From assembly GCF_016919705.1 (NCBI RefSeq), contig NZ_CP070371.1:1083501-1147500 (forward strand): a DNA stretch of 64,000 bases, written 5' to 3'. This stretch comes from Paracoccus methylovorus (GTDB lineage: Bacteria; Pseudomonadota; Alphaproteobacteria; Rhodobacterales; Rhodobacteraceae). Numbering within the stretch: the first letter of the stretch is position 1; the number at the start of each line of letters is the position of its first letter. A program made the translations under genes and the position numbers. This document shows positions 1 through 8,325 of the stretch, in pieces. Under the pieces are notes generated by a model, which made no database searches, had not been told where the DNA came from, and worked only from the letters and a program-made list of their open reading frames with translations.

Positions 1-16
1 GATGATAGCTTGTCAT
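1..16 (-). CDS. 5' end of the next gene of the creatininase operon (partial)
   Basis: Ten bases after the creatininase stop codon there is an ATG on the minus strand (16-14) preceded by GAGGA at an 8-base spacing. Five codons, reading M-T-S-Y-H, are visible before the window ends. The short spacing and good ribosome-binding site suggest a further co-transcribed gene of the operon. Nothing can be said about its product from five residues. Confidence 0.5.
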
Positions 17-26
17 GATCGGTTCC

Positions 27-797
27 TCAGTTGAATTCGCGTGCGACCGCTTCGACGATCCCGGCAGTGCAGTCGGACAGCAGCCATTCGCCCTTCTCGG
101 CAGAGGAGCCCTCCGTCAGCGAAAGCACGCCCGATGGTGGCACCTCTTCGCAGGGGCGAGGATAGCGGTCATAAGGAAGGAATGCGGCGGGGCCGTCATG
201 CATGGCTTTTTCCAGGTCAACCAGCTCCGGACGCAATGCCATCATCATCGAGGTCTCGATGACCGAGGCATGTTCGAGCTCGATGCCCGGGTATCCATCA
301 GGGAAAATGCGCGCAAGCGTCTCGGGCCTCACAAGGTCCCAGTGGTCGACACGCAGGATTACCAGACCATCGGCCCGATCCCGGCCTATCCGGTCAAGCG
401 CCAGTTCAATGCCCTCAATGGTCGGGCCGATGTTCTCATAATGACCATTCACGGTGACAATCTTGCGCACCTTCTGCCGGAAGAGCTCGCAAATGACGTC
501 GCGCACCACCAGTGAGAAGGTGCCCGCGGTCAGATTGAGTGTCCCCGGAAAGCCGGGGCCGCCGCCCGACTTGGGCTGAGAGCGGTTGCCATAGGCCAGG
601 GTTGGCAGAACCAAACCGCCGGTCAGCGCCGCAGCGCGTGCGGCCACCGCGGTGGGGAGCTCCACATCGACGTTGATTGCCATATGGCGTCCATGTTGCT
701 CTGTCGCGCCCAGGGGCAGGAAGATCGGCGCGCCGGCCGAAATTCTGGCCTCTAGCTCCGGCCATGCGTGTTCGGAATAAAAAACGCTGCTTGTCAT
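27..797 (-). CDS. creatininase-family amidohydrolase
   Basis: A 256-residue protein of the creatininase fold, whose members are metal-dependent amidohydrolases (creatinine amidohydrolase, the FAPy deformylase ArfB, mycofactocin peptidase MftE). The family metal-site pattern is intact: GATEQHGRHM near residue 30 followed by a downstream Asp in NVDVELP, and NGHYEN near residue 117. Length matches the family. It is the most distal complete gene of a minus-strand operon, 10 bases beyond an SDR gene and downstream of an NMT1/TauABC-type importer, so a cytosolic hydrolase acting on an imported small amide or cyclic amide is the likely role. The family is too broad to name the substrate; true creatininase activity is possible but unproven. 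Confidence 0.85.
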   Translation of the reverse strand: MTSSVFYSEHAWPELEARISAGAPIFLPLGATEQHGRHMAINVDVELPTAVAARAAALTGGLVLPTLAYGNRSQPKSGGGPGFPGTLNLTAGTFSLVVRDVICELFRQKVRKIVTVNGHYENIGPTIEGIELALDRIGRDRADGLVILRVDHWDLVRPETLARIFPDGYPGIELEHASVIETSMMMALRPELVDLEKAMHDGPAAFLPYDRYPRPCEEVPPSGVLSLTEGSSAEKGEWLLSDCTAGIVEAVAREFN

Positions 798-807
798 ATC
801 AAATCCA

Positions 808-1515
808 TCAGTTCATCGCCGCGCCGCCATTGGCGCCGAGGCATTGTCCGGTAAAGAGCGTGGAGCCGGGCCCGGCCAGGAAGACGACCGCATTCGCGAC
901 CTCGGCGGGCTGCCCGATACGACCGAGCGGATTGGCGGTCTCCTCCGCCTTTGCACGCGCGTCGAGCTGATCAAAGCCCAGCAATGGCGTGTCCGTGGGT
1001 CCGGGGGCGACCGCATTGACCAGGATACGCGGCGCAAGCTCGCGGGCCCAGGAGCGGGTCGCCCCGATCATTGCGGCCTTGGTCGCAACATAGACCGATG
1101 CGTTGGCACGCCCCAGAAGCGCCAGCTCGGAGACGATATTGATGATACGGCCGCCCTCAGGCAGATGTGGCGTGGCCTCACGCGCAACCAGCATTGCGCC
1201 CCGGACATTCACCGCGAACATACGGTCAATATGCGCGGCATTGAGCTCCACAAGCGGTCTCTCCTCGAGGATCCCGGCATTGTTTACCAGGATATCGATC
1301 TTGCCCATGATCCGTGCGGCCTCGGCTACGGCGGCGATAACCTGCGCCTCGTCCGAGAGATCGCATGCGAGCACCCTGAAGTCGGTAGACTGCGGTCGGA
1401 GATCCAGTCCTACGACCTCCGCGCCCGCGTTGCGAAGGGCGGTCGCACAGGCCAGTCCGATGCCGCTCGCGGCCCCGGTAACCAGCGCGCGTTTCCCTGA
1501 AAGCGAATTCACCAA
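808..1515 (-). CDS. SDR family NAD(P)-dependent oxidoreductase
   Basis: A 235-residue classical short-chain dehydrogenase. Visible features are the dinucleotide-binding motif TGAASGIG near residue 14, an acidic residue at the end of the second strand (GLDLR, suggesting NAD rather than NADP), NNAG in the central sheet, a catalytic Ser in NIVSE and the YVATK Tyr/Lys pair. The C-terminus has the usual GQCLGANGG segment. Its start overlaps the preceding SDR gene by 7 bases, so the two are translationally coupled. The pair probably carries out successive or alternative alcohol/ketone oxidations of the substrate brought in by the adjacent importer. The substrate is not identifiable. Confidence 0.88.
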   Translation of the reverse strand: MVNSLSGKRALVTGAASGIGLACATALRNAGAEVVGLDLRPQSTDFRVLACDLSDEAQVIAAVAEAARIMGKIDILVNNAGILEERPLVELNAAHIDRMFAVNVRGAMLVAREATPHLPEGGRIINIVSELALLGRANASVYVATKAAMIGATRSWARELAPRILVNAVAPGPTDTPLLGFDQLDARAKAEETANPLGRIGQPAEVANAVVFLAGPGSTLFTGQCLGANGGAAMN

Positions 1516-2267
1516 GGCACCTCTCCTCTGTCGACGCCAAGAGATTGACCCGTGATGTTTGCGGCCAGGTCCGAGGCGAAGAACAAATAGCTGGCAGCCA
1601 TGTCCTGTGGCTCCATAAGCCCCGGCAAAGCCTGGCCCGCCACGATCTCATCAAGGAGCTCCTCCTCATTCCTCCCCGCCTGAGCGGCAACGCGCCCGAG
1701 CGACCTCATCGAGGCCTCTGTTCGGACCCAGCCCGGGCAGATGGCGTTGACCCTTATGCCCCGTGGCCCCAGTTCCCGCGCCCAGGTCTTCGTGAGGCCG
1801 ATAATCGCGTGCTTGGAGGCGACATAGGCGCCGAAGCCCGGCTCGGCGACCCTGCCCCAGATTGATGCGGTATTGATGATCGCACTGCCCGGCCTCATGC
1901 GGTCAAGGGCCAGGGAGGTGACAATCGAGGTTCCGGTCACATTGATGTCCACCACACGGCGGAAGGCATTGCTGACCTCGTCTGTGGCGTCCGTAACCGG
2001 TGTCATCAGCTCCAGACCGGCATTGTTGATCAGGACATCGATCTGGCTAAGAGACCCAAGAGCACGGGCCACCTCGGCTTTATCAGTTATGTCCGCCTCG
2101 GCAGCGGTTGCGCCGAACTCCGCAGCGCTGTCATGGACACCCGGATCGTTCGCGATCAGATGCAGACGAGCCCCGGCCTGGGCAAAGCCAGCAGCAATTC
2201 CTTTGCCGATCCCGCGGCTCGCCCCGGTGATCACGACGTCGCAGCCGGTAAAATCGATACGGAACAT
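1509..2267 (-). CDS. SDR family NAD(P)-dependent oxidoreductase (second copy)
   Basis: A 252-residue classical SDR with TGASRGIG, NNAG, a Ser in NTASI and the catalytic YVASK pair; the C-terminal GQSLGVDRG matches the family end. The Arg after Ser in the glycine motif could fit either cofactor. It is recognisably different from the SDR that follows it, so this is not a recent duplication. Its ATG overlaps the stop of the upstream ABC ATPase by one base (TGATG), tying uptake and catabolism into one transcript. Two SDRs beside a creatininase-fold hydrolase is an uncommon combination. Confidence 0.88.
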   Translation of the reverse strand: MFRIDFTGCDVVITGASRGIGKGIAAGFAQAGARLHLIANDPGVHDSAAEFGATAAEADITDKAEVARALGSLSQIDVLINNAGLELMTPVTDATDEVSNAFRRVVDINVTGTSIVTSLALDRMRPGSAIINTASIWGRVAEPGFGAYVASKHAIIGLTKTWARELGPRGIRVNAICPGWVRTEASMRSLGRVAAQAGRNEEELLDEIVAGQALPGLMEPQDMAASYLFFASDLAANITGQSLGVDRGEVPW

Positions 2268-3052
2268 CAGTGTCCGCCCTCCTCTCGCATCATCCTCATG
2301 ATCTTGTGTTCAAGCTCCGCGTAACCCGGCAAAGCGATGGCATCCTCCTTGCGTTTCAGCCGTCCCGGTTTGAAGGAGGGGATGATCTCCTCCTTGAGGC
2401 GGCCCGGATGGCTGGAGAGAAAGACGATACGATCGGCCAGATAGATCGCCTCTTCGATATCATGGGTGACGATGACCATCGTCGTTCCGGATGCCTCCGC
2501 TACCTCGATCATCAATTCCTGCATCTGCCAGCGCGTCTCCGCATCAAGCGCGCCAAAGGGCTCGTCCATCAGAAGAACCTCCGGCGCGTTGGCCAGACTC
2601 CGCGCGATGGCCACCCGCTGCCGCATTCCGCCCGAAAGACGGGATGGATAAGCGTCAATGAACTTTGAAAGACCGACCAGCCCGATAAAATGTTCGGCCC
2701 GGCCGCGCCTTTTGTCAGCCGACACCCCATTGATCTTCATGCCGAACTCTACATTTCGACCCACCGACATCCAGTCGAACGAGGTATAAGCCTGAAACAC
2801 CATACCGCGATCCCGGCCCGGTCCGTCGATCGGAACATCATTGAGAAGCACCTGTCCGGCGCTCTGGGTTTCCAGTCCGGCGATCATGCGCAGGATTGTT
2901 GATTTTCCGCTTCCGGAGGGGCCAAGCAGGACGCAGATAGACCCGCGCGGCACATCGAAGGAGACGTCATCCACCGCCGTAAGGCTCTTTCCACGTGGCA
3001 GGTCGAAGGATTTGGAGACGTTGCGGATGCTGAGGATCGTGTCGGACATCAT
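2267..3052 (-). CDS. ABC transporter ATP-binding protein (SsuB/TauB type)
   Basis: A 261-residue ATPase subunit of an NMT1/nitrate-sulfonate-taurine type importer. Walker A is GPSGSGKST near residue 44, the signature is LSGGMRQR, Walker B is LLMDEP, and the switch His lies in VTHDIEE. The start is a double ATG overlapping the permease stop codon. It sits between the permease and the SDR genes, so it energises uptake of the compound that the operon enzymes then process. Substrates of this ATPase group range from sulfonates to pyrimidines, so specificity cannot be read from it. Confidence 0.92.
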   Translation of the reverse strand: MMSDTILSIRNVSKSFDLPRGKSLTAVDDVSFDVPRGSICVLLGPSGSGKSTILRMIAGLETQSAGQVLLNDVPIDGPGRDRGMVFQAYTSFDWMSVGRNVEFGMKINGVSADKRRGRAEHFIGLVGLSKFIDAYPSRLSGGMRQRVAIARSLANAPEVLLMDEPFGALDAETRWQMQELMIEVAEASGTTMVIVTHDIEEAIYLADRIVFLSSHPGRLKEEIIPSFKPGRLKRKEDAIALPGYAELEHKIMRMMREEGGH

Positions 3053-3864
3053 CGCTTGGTCTCCAGATAAGGGAAAAGACGGCGGTGGAGCTGCGCGAAA
3101 GCCAGGTCCGACAGCATACCGAGGACACCGATGACGATGATACCGGCGAGAATTTCATCCGTATTGAGGAAGCGACGTGCCCGCATCATCATGGCGCCAA
3201 TGCCGGTGGTGGAGGCAACAATCTCCGCAATCACCAGATAGGTCCAGACGACCGCGAGCATCTGCCTCATCGCGACGAGGATGTTGGGAAGCACGGCCGG
3301 AAACATCACCTGCATGACCGTGACCCGTCGTCCTGCACCCAGCGTCAGGGCGGTTTCGATCAACTCTCGTCTCACGTCACGGGTGTGATCCGCGATCAGC
3401 GTGATCAGGAAGAAGATCACTCCGAGAAAAAGGAGCACCAGCTTGGGTGTTTCACCGGTCCCGAACCACATCAGCAGGATCGGTATGAAGGAGGGCGCGG
3501 GCAGGTATCTCCAGGCAGAGACAAAGGGAGCGATCACCGCATCAATTGCGGGGAACGCGCCCATCGCGACCCCGATCGGCACCGCAACAAGTGTCGCCAG
3601 GGCGAAAGCGATGAGCACCCGCATGATGGAAATCAGCACATCGGAGCCGAACCCGTCGACTGTAAACAGCCGGATAATCGTCGCGAAAACCTGGTCTGGC
3701 GGTGGGACCAGGATGGGGTTCACCCAGCCGAGCGCGGAGGACAGGATCCAGATTCCGAAGAAAATGGCCCAGACCGCAATCCCGGATATGAGCGCCTGAC
3801 GGCGGGACACCGGCACGCGGATTTGTATGAGGCGTGGTCTGCGCCCCGAAACAACGTCTGACAT
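3049..3864 (-). CDS. ABC transporter permease (SsuC/TauC type)
   Basis: A 271-residue inner-membrane permease of the BPD_transp_1 family. After a short basic N-terminus the first membrane span starts near residue 28 (ISGIAVWAIFFGIWI), with five more predicted spans. The EAA loop region is seen around GAGRRVTVMQVMFPAVLPNI. It overlaps the downstream ATPase gene by 4 bases and lies 50 bases after the binding-protein gene, giving a complete three-component importer. There is no second permease gene, so it presumably works as a homodimer. Confidence 0.92.
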   Translation of the reverse strand: MSDVVSGRRPRLIQIRVPVSRRQALISGIAVWAIFFGIWILSSALGWVNPILVPPPDQVFATIIRLFTVDGFGSDVLISIMRVLIAFALATLVAVPIGVAMGAFPAIDAVIAPFVSAWRYLPAPSFIPILLMWFGTGETPKLVLLFLGVIFFLITLIADHTRDVRRELIETALTLGAGRRVTVMQVMFPAVLPNILVAMRQMLAVVWTYLVIAEIVASTTGIGAMMMRARRFLNTDEILAGIIVIGVLGMLSDLAFAQLHRRLFPYLETKR

Positions 3865-3914
3865 GGAATTCCTCCTGGTCTCTCCGGCCCCTGACCGGAG
3901 AGACGGCCGATGGA

Positions 3915-4976
3915 TCAGTTAGCCGAGAAGGACTGGCGGTAACCCTGGGCCACAAGGTCGCCCATCAGGCTGCAATCGATGCCCTGTGCGGGATCGACAG
4001 TGGTTTTCATCACGCCCAGCCTGACCCACCACTCATTCGTCAAAGCGGCGGAGGATTGCATCGACCCGTTGGGGAGGCCAAACGGGGGCTCACCCTCGAG
4101 AACGCCGCAGGTGCGTGCCGCCTCGTCAAAGTCGAAAAGATAGGTGCCGCCCTCCAGGCTTTTGCCATTCGTCCCGATCACCGAGTTGACGTCCTCGACC
4201 GACCATTGAAGGAATTTGGCTACCAGCCCATTGGTCTCCTCCACGTTCTCGTGCCAGTAACCACGCGCATCCCAGTCCGCCTTCAGCACGGCAACCGCGG
4301 CCTCGCGACGGTTGGCGATGAAGTCCTTGTTCATGAAAAGGGCATCAACGAAGATCCCGGTCTTCAGCATTTCCGGATCTGCCGTATCCACCACGGATCG
4401 TGCGCCCGGCGCGGCCTCCAGGACCCGTGAAATCCAGGGCTCATACATGTAGGCTGCGGCGAGATCGCGCGAAAGCATCGGCCCGACCGCCTCGTCGGCG
4501 TTCAGATTGACCCAGGTGACATCTTCCGGCGCGATCCCTTCACGCGCCAGCCAAAGGCCCATCAGAACCTGACCGATATAGGCCTGTGGCGCAGCAACCT
4601 TCTTCCCGCGCAGATCTCCGGGTTCCACGCCCGGCGCCAGGATGACATGGTCAACGCCATATGAAGGCGTGTGGTAGGCGACGTTCACAACGTTCAGCCC
4701 CGCCTCTACCGCAACCGGAATGTAGTCCGCAGTGCAGCCATAGACGTCGATCTGCCCGGCGGCGAGCGCGGCATGCCCTCCCAGAGGATCCTCGAAATTC
4801 GTGATGTTGAGGTCGTAACCCGGCAAGAGCTCCTTCTGCCGGGCGACCTCCAGCATCACATAACTTGGCCAGGATACACACATGCCGAAGTTGATGGTCT
4901 CGTTCGCCCGGGCCGGAGACCAGGCAGGCACCGCGAGCAAGGTGGCGGCGGCAAGGACGATGTTCTGCGATTTCAT
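3915..4976 (-). CDS. NMT1/TauA-like periplasmic substrate-binding protein
   Basis: A 353-residue secreted binding protein. The chosen ATG (4976) follows GGGAG and begins a typical Sec signal (MKSQNIVLAAATLLAVPA, cleavage near ARA-NE). The mature part has the NMT1/SsuA fold signature, including VSWPSYVMLEVARQKEL, the strand GQIDVYG and the YEPW segment. It is the promoter-proximal gene of the operon and faces a TetR gene. Binding proteins of this family bind nitrate, sulfonates, pyrimidines or aromatic acids; the ligand here is unknown. An alternative start 21 bases upstream is possible. Confidence 0.9.
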   Translation of the reverse strand: MKSQNIVLAAATLLAVPAWSPARANETINFGMCVSWPSYVMLEVARQKELLPGYDLNITNFEDPLGGHAALAAGQIDVYGCTADYIPVAVEAGLNVVNVAYHTPSYGVDHVILAPGVEPGDLRGKKVAAPQAYIGQVLMGLWLAREGIAPEDVTWVNLNADEAVGPMLSRDLAAAYMYEPWISRVLEAAPGARSVVDTADPEMLKTGIFVDALFMNKDFIANRREAAVAVLKADWDARGYWHENVEETNGLVAKFLQWSVEDVNSVIGTNGKSLEGGTYLFDFDEAARTCGVLEGEPPFGLPNGSMQSSAALTNEWWVRLGVMKTTVDPAQGIDCSLMGDLVAQGYRQSFSAN

Positions 4977-5036
4977 GATGGGCTCCCTGTCGGTCATCTG
5001 TCTCAGCGCGACAACTCTTCGAAAATTCTTATGGGC

Positions 5037-5080
5037 ATAAATTTTGTAGTCAATAAAAAAATTTATAAGATAAAATTTTA
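5037..5080. promoter_or_regulatory. AT-rich divergent promoter with two palindromes (candidate TetR operator)
   Basis: Between the binding-protein and TetR genes lies a markedly AT-rich stretch in otherwise GC-rich DNA. ATAAATTTT (5037-5045) and AAAATTTAT (5058-5066) form a perfect 9-base inverted repeat with a 12-base spacer, and TAAAATTTTA (5071-5080) is a perfect 10-base palindrome directly before the TetR start. Such dyads in a divergent promoter are the usual site for an autoregulating TetR protein. Binding is inferred, not shown. Confidence 0.55.
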
Positions 5081-5093
5081 GTTGAACTCCAGC

Positions 5094-5753
5094 ATGGCAG
5101 GCGCGAAGATGGCGTCCATGACGGATTTAGCACCCATGAGCTTGCGCGAACGGCAAAAGGAAGACCGCAGGGCCCGCATCATTGCTGCGGCCAAGCGGCT
5201 CTTCCTTGAGACGGGCCTCGAAAAAATCACCATGGAGGCGATCGCAGAGATTGCCGGCGTTTCCACCGTAACGGTTCACAACTACTACGGCACAAAATCA
5301 GGAGTGCTTCTGGCGCTCGTTGCGGAGAGTGATCGGGAGCTTCTGGTTACGCTCGACCAGCGCCTGCGGGGGAAGGCCTCAGACCTGCCCGGACTGGTGC
5401 TTCGGTTTTTCGAGATTATCTGCAAACATACCCAGACGCATCTCGATAAGGCGATCTGGCGGCAGGTCATTTCCGCATCGATCCATGGGGCCGAGCCGCG
5501 GTTTGCGAAGCTTTACGGGGATCTCGACCGCCGTCTGGCCACGGTCCTGGTTAGCGAAATCGAAAGGCTGATAAAGGAAGAGCGGATCACCTCCGGAACC
5601 CATGCCGCCCATCTGGGCAGGGCCCTATTCAATCTTCAGAACGCCCGCTTCATCGAATTCGTGGCTTCGGACACGGACGGTTACGACAGATGTCGTCAGA
5701 ACCTGCATAGTGATCTCCAGGCCCTTCTCTCGGGCTTTGCCCCCAACACCTGA
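5094..5753 (+). CDS. TetR/AcrR family transcriptional regulator
   Basis: A 219-residue regulator with a TetR N-terminal helix-turn-helix (RARIIAAAKRLFLETG followed by MEAIAEIAGVSTVTVHNYYG) at roughly residues 26-70 and an all-helical ligand domain. It is divergent from the importer/SDR/creatininase operon and is its probable local repressor, with the operon substrate or a product as likely inducer. Several starts are possible: TTG 5082 and ATGs at 5094, 5109 and 5118; none has a strong ribosome-binding site. ATG 5094 was chosen as the first ATG. Confidence 0.88.
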   Translation: MAGAKMASMTDLAPMSLRERQKEDRRARIIAAAKRLFLETGLEKITMEAIAEIAGVSTVTVHNYYGTKSGVLLALVAESDRELLVTLDQRLRGKASDLPGLVLRFFEIICKHTQTHLDKAIWRQVISASIHGAEPRFAKLYGDLDRRLATVLVSEIERLIKEERITSGTHAAHLGRALFNLQNARFIEFVASDTDGYDRCRQNLHSDLQALLSGFAPNT

Positions 5754-5834
5754 CGGGAACCCGTTTTCGGTTCTCGGTGGTCATCTGGCAGGATACTGTC
5801 TGCCAAATTCTCATGTGCTACTCCGGACGCAAAT

Positions 5835-6242
5835 ATGCCAATAGAAGCCTCATTCGCTTCGTTCGTTTCAGATCAGCTGGATGGAACGTTAACCTTCACG
5901 ACCAAGCAGATGTTCGGCTGTGTCGGTCTCATCTGCGATGCTGGCATGTTCGGGCTGACCGCACCATCACAATCCCTATACTTCAGGGCGGATGACGGAA
6001 ATCGCCAGGCTTTTCTGGATCAGCATTGCGAACAGTTTGCCTATCAAACGAGCCGCAATGGCCAGCGGATCGCCACCGCACTGAACTACTTCATGATACC
6101 GGCTACTGATCTTGAGGACCGCGAGTCGATTGCCCGCTGGGCAGGTCTCGGCTTGGAAAGTGCTCGCCGCAGCCTCCGCAAGCCCGCGCAGAAAGCGCGG
6201 CCAGCAAAGACAGATCCGGTGGCAAGCCTCTGGGGTCTGTAA
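5835..6242 (+). CDS. TfoX/Sxy N-terminal domain protein
   Basis: A 135-residue protein containing only the TfoX N-terminal domain: MFGCVGLICD near residue 26, then LYFRADDGNRQAF and a FMIPATDLED segment. In gammaproteobacteria TfoX/Sxy proteins act with CRP in competence regulation, but stand-alone N-domain proteins in alphaproteobacteria are of unknown function. The C-terminus has a basic tail (RRSLRKPAQKARPAKT). It lies 81 bases after the TetR gene on the same strand; no promoter is evident between them, so read-through from the TetR promoter is possible. Confidence 0.75.
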   Translation: MPIEASFASFVSDQLDGTLTFTTKQMFGCVGLICDAGMFGLTAPSQSLYFRADDGNRQAFLDQHCEQFAYQTSRNGQRIATALNYFMIPATDLEDRESIARWAGLGLESARRSLRKPAQKARPAKTDPVASLWGL

Positions 6243-6293
6243 AAGCATCCCCTCTCTTTGGGAGGTCGCGCGGAACTCATCTGGTCGGTTCGG

Positions 6294-6708
6294 CTAGAAC
6301 CCACGAACGGGCCGGGTTGGGCTGCCGGACGCCCGACGTGTCGAGAGAATCAGGTTCGTTTCGGAAATCATCACACCGTCGAGGTTTCTTATACGCCGGA
6401 TGACCTCATCGAGGTCCGCAAGCGTATCCGTCGACAACTCAACGATCATATCCCACTTTCCGTTCGTGGAATGAACTGCCGTCACCGCGGTGATGCCGGT
6501 CACCCGCCCGGCAATGCGGTCACCTCCCCTGCCCTCGATCCCGATCATCATCAGCCCCCTTACCGGGGCATCGGAGACATCCGACCGGGTGAGCACCGTA
6601 AACCCGGCAATTTCTCCCTCTGATCGCAGCTTTTCCAAATGCGCGCGCACGGTCGCACGGCTGATCTGCCAGCAACTTCCGCAACAGCCTTCTATTCCCC
6701 CGGAACTG
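6294..6708 (-). pseudogene. 5'-truncated Lrp/AsnC family regulator
   Basis: The minus strand encodes the C-terminal effector (RAM) domain of an Lrp/AsnC regulator, with the recognition-helix end ISRATVRAHLEKLRSEG, then GEIAGFTVL, AVHSTNGKWDMIVEL and DLDEVIRRI. Most of the helix-turn-helix domain is missing because the gene is interrupted by the IS630 element at 6711. Just inside the break, the peptide AVAEVAG is in a different frame from ISRATV, so there is also a small frameshift, and a TAG precedes it. Translation from the ATG at 6650 would give a 118-residue protein without a complete DNA-binding domain. Classed as a pseudogene; the missing 5' part is not found on the other side of the element. 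Confidence 0.75.
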
Positions 6709-6710
6709 TA

Positions 6711-7853
6711 GTCCGTATCATTGATCCGAGCGGTTTCGGAGGATGCTATGGTAGGCCGGGTGGCGGACGAGGTGGTTCTGAGCGCCGCGGAGCGCGGGTT
6801 TCTGGAGGCTCAGGTTCGACGGCACAAGGCGGCGCGTTCGCTGTCGGACCGGTGCCGGATAATCCTGCTCTGTGCGGAAGGGCTGCAAAGCAAGGAGGTC
6901 GGCGCGCGGCTCGGAGTGCATGAGCATACTGTCGGCAAGTGGCGCAGACGGTCCGTCAGGGACCGGATCGAGGGGCTGACCGACGAATATCGTCCTGGTC
7001 GGCCCCGCACGGTGTCGGACGATCAGGTAGCCGAGGTGATCGAGCGGACACTGAACACCACGCCGAAGGACGCCACCCATTGGTCGATCCGCTCGATGGC
7101 TGTGGCGACGGGCCTGTCGCATACCACCATCCGCCGGATCTGGGCCGCCTTCGGCCTGCAACCGCATCGCAGCGAGACGTTCAAGCTCTCGACCGATCCG
7201 CTGTTCGTCGACAAGGTGCAGGATATCGTCGGCCTTTACATGGCCCCACCGAACCGGGCCATCGTGCTGTGCGTGGACGAAAAATCCCAGATTCAGGCGC
7301 TGGATCGGGAACAGCCGGTGTTGCCGATGGCGCCGGGTGTCGCCGAGCGGAGAACCCACAGCTATATCCGCCACGGTACGACCTCGCTGTTTGCAGCACT
7401 CGATATCGCCACAGGGGCGGTGATCGGCAAATGCTACAAGCGGCACCGGGCGACCGCGTTCCTCGACTTCCTGAAGCGGATCGATGCAACCTTGCCGCAA
7501 GGACGGGACGTGCATCTGGTGATGGACAACTACGCCACCCACAAGACACCCAAGATCAAGGCCTGGCTCGCCCGGCGCCCGCATTGGCATGTGCATTTCA
7601 CACCCACCTCAGCCAGTTGGATCAACCAGGTGGAGCGCTGGTTCGCAGAACTGACGCGCAAGCAACTGCAACGGGGCGTCCACCGCTCCACCGCCGACCT
7701 CGAGGCGGACATTGTCGCATTCATCGACGCGCACAACGAGAACCCCAAGCCCTACCGATGGGTCAAATCCGCCGACGAAATCCTCGCGTCGGTCAAACGC
7801 TTCTGCCAGAAAACACAGCAAAATCTATGTGCCGAAATTTAGATTCAGGTGAC
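6711..7853 (+). mobile_element. IS630-family insertion sequence
   Basis: A single transposase gene is bounded by sequences that both begin TA-GTC when read inward (TA at 6709-6710; TA at 7854-7855 read from the other strand), consistent with the TA target duplication typical of IS630/Tc1 elements. The implied length of 1143 bases fits the family. The terminal inverted repeats beyond GTC match only weakly by eye, so the exact ends are tentative. The flanks are fragments of two different genes, which suggests a deletion accompanied or followed insertion. Confidence 0.75.
6748..7842 (+). CDS. IS630-family transposase
   Basis: A 364-residue transposase. The N-terminus carries a helix-turn-helix of the helix-turn-helix/homeodomain-like type ([19 protein letters not shown]). 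The catalytic DDE triad is visible as D177 in CVDEKSQ, D260 in LVMDNYATH and E296 in [10 protein letters not shown], giving the D-x35-E spacing of IS630. The ATG at 6748 is preceded by GGAGG at a 6-base spacing. The frame is intact from end to end, so the element may still be active. Confidence 0.93.
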   Translation: MVGRVADEVVLSAAERGFLEAQVRRHKAARSLSDRCRIILLCAEGLQSKEVGARLGVHEHTVGKWRRRSVRDRIEGLTDEYRPGRPRTVSDDQVAEVIERTLNTTPKDATHWSIRSMAVATGLSHTTIRRIWAAFGLQPHRSETFKLSTDPLFVDKVQDIVGLYMAPPNRAIVLCVDEKSQIQALDREQPVLPMAPGVAERRTHSYIRHGTTSLFAALDIATGAVIGKCYKRHRATAFLDFLKRIDATLPQGRDVHLVMDNYATHKTPKIKAWLARRPHWHVHFTPTSASWINQVERWFAELTRKQLQRGVHRSTADLEADIVAFIDAHNENPKPYRWVKSADEILASVKRFCQKTQQNLCAEI

Positions 7854-8031
7854 TAGGAGACCTCAGCACCTCGGACCTGCCGGAGGCGCGGAGCAGCAGG
7901 CCAGCGGCCTTCATCAGATCCCACCACCAGTGGTAATCCACACCGTCCTCAAGCCCGGCATAGCCCGATGCGTCCGCGCCCGGCAGGCGGTCCGGCACGA
8001 TGGAGCGTCCGCGCAAGGATCGGCCGGGCGC

Positions 8032-8313
8032 ATGACCCTGCGCCAGGTCGGCGACGCCCGGCTGCACAACCTGCAGATCCTGCACGAACGCCATGAACCC
8101 GGCGCCGACACCGGCGAGACCATGCTGGCCCATCACGGCAGCGAGGGTGGCATCGTCATCGCCGGAGAGATCGAACTGACGGTGGGCAGGCAACGCCGGG
8201 TGCTGAAGGCGGGCGACAGCTATCTTTTCGCCTCGCACCAACCGCATCGCTTCCGAAACATTTCAGATCGCGAGGCAGTGGTGGTCAGCGCCTGCACCCC
8301 ACCCTATCTTTAG
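8032..8313 (+). pseudogene. C-terminal cupin domain of a truncated regulator
   Basis: Ninety-three codons encode a cupin_2 domain: HERHEPGADTG, HHGSEGGIVIAGEIEL, LKAGDSYLFASHQPHRF. This arrangement is the C-terminal sensor domain of XRE-cupin regulators such as PuuR, but no XRE helix-turn-helix precedes it. The 176 bases between the IS630 end (7853) and this fragment hold only unrecognisable remnants. The convergent succinate-semialdehyde dehydrogenase gene is 12 bases away, and PuuR-type regulators often adjoin such genes. The fragment might be expressed as a lone cupin, but truncation by the IS event is more likely. Confidence 0.6.
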
Positions 8314-8325
8314 CCCGCGCCCGCC

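Noticed and set aside
7856..8031. Minus-strand remnant reading YAGLEDGVDYHWWWDLMK beside the IS630 right end
   Set aside because: It has protein-like character, but I could not place it in a family and it overlaps the cupin fragment; left as unidentified debris of the deletion.
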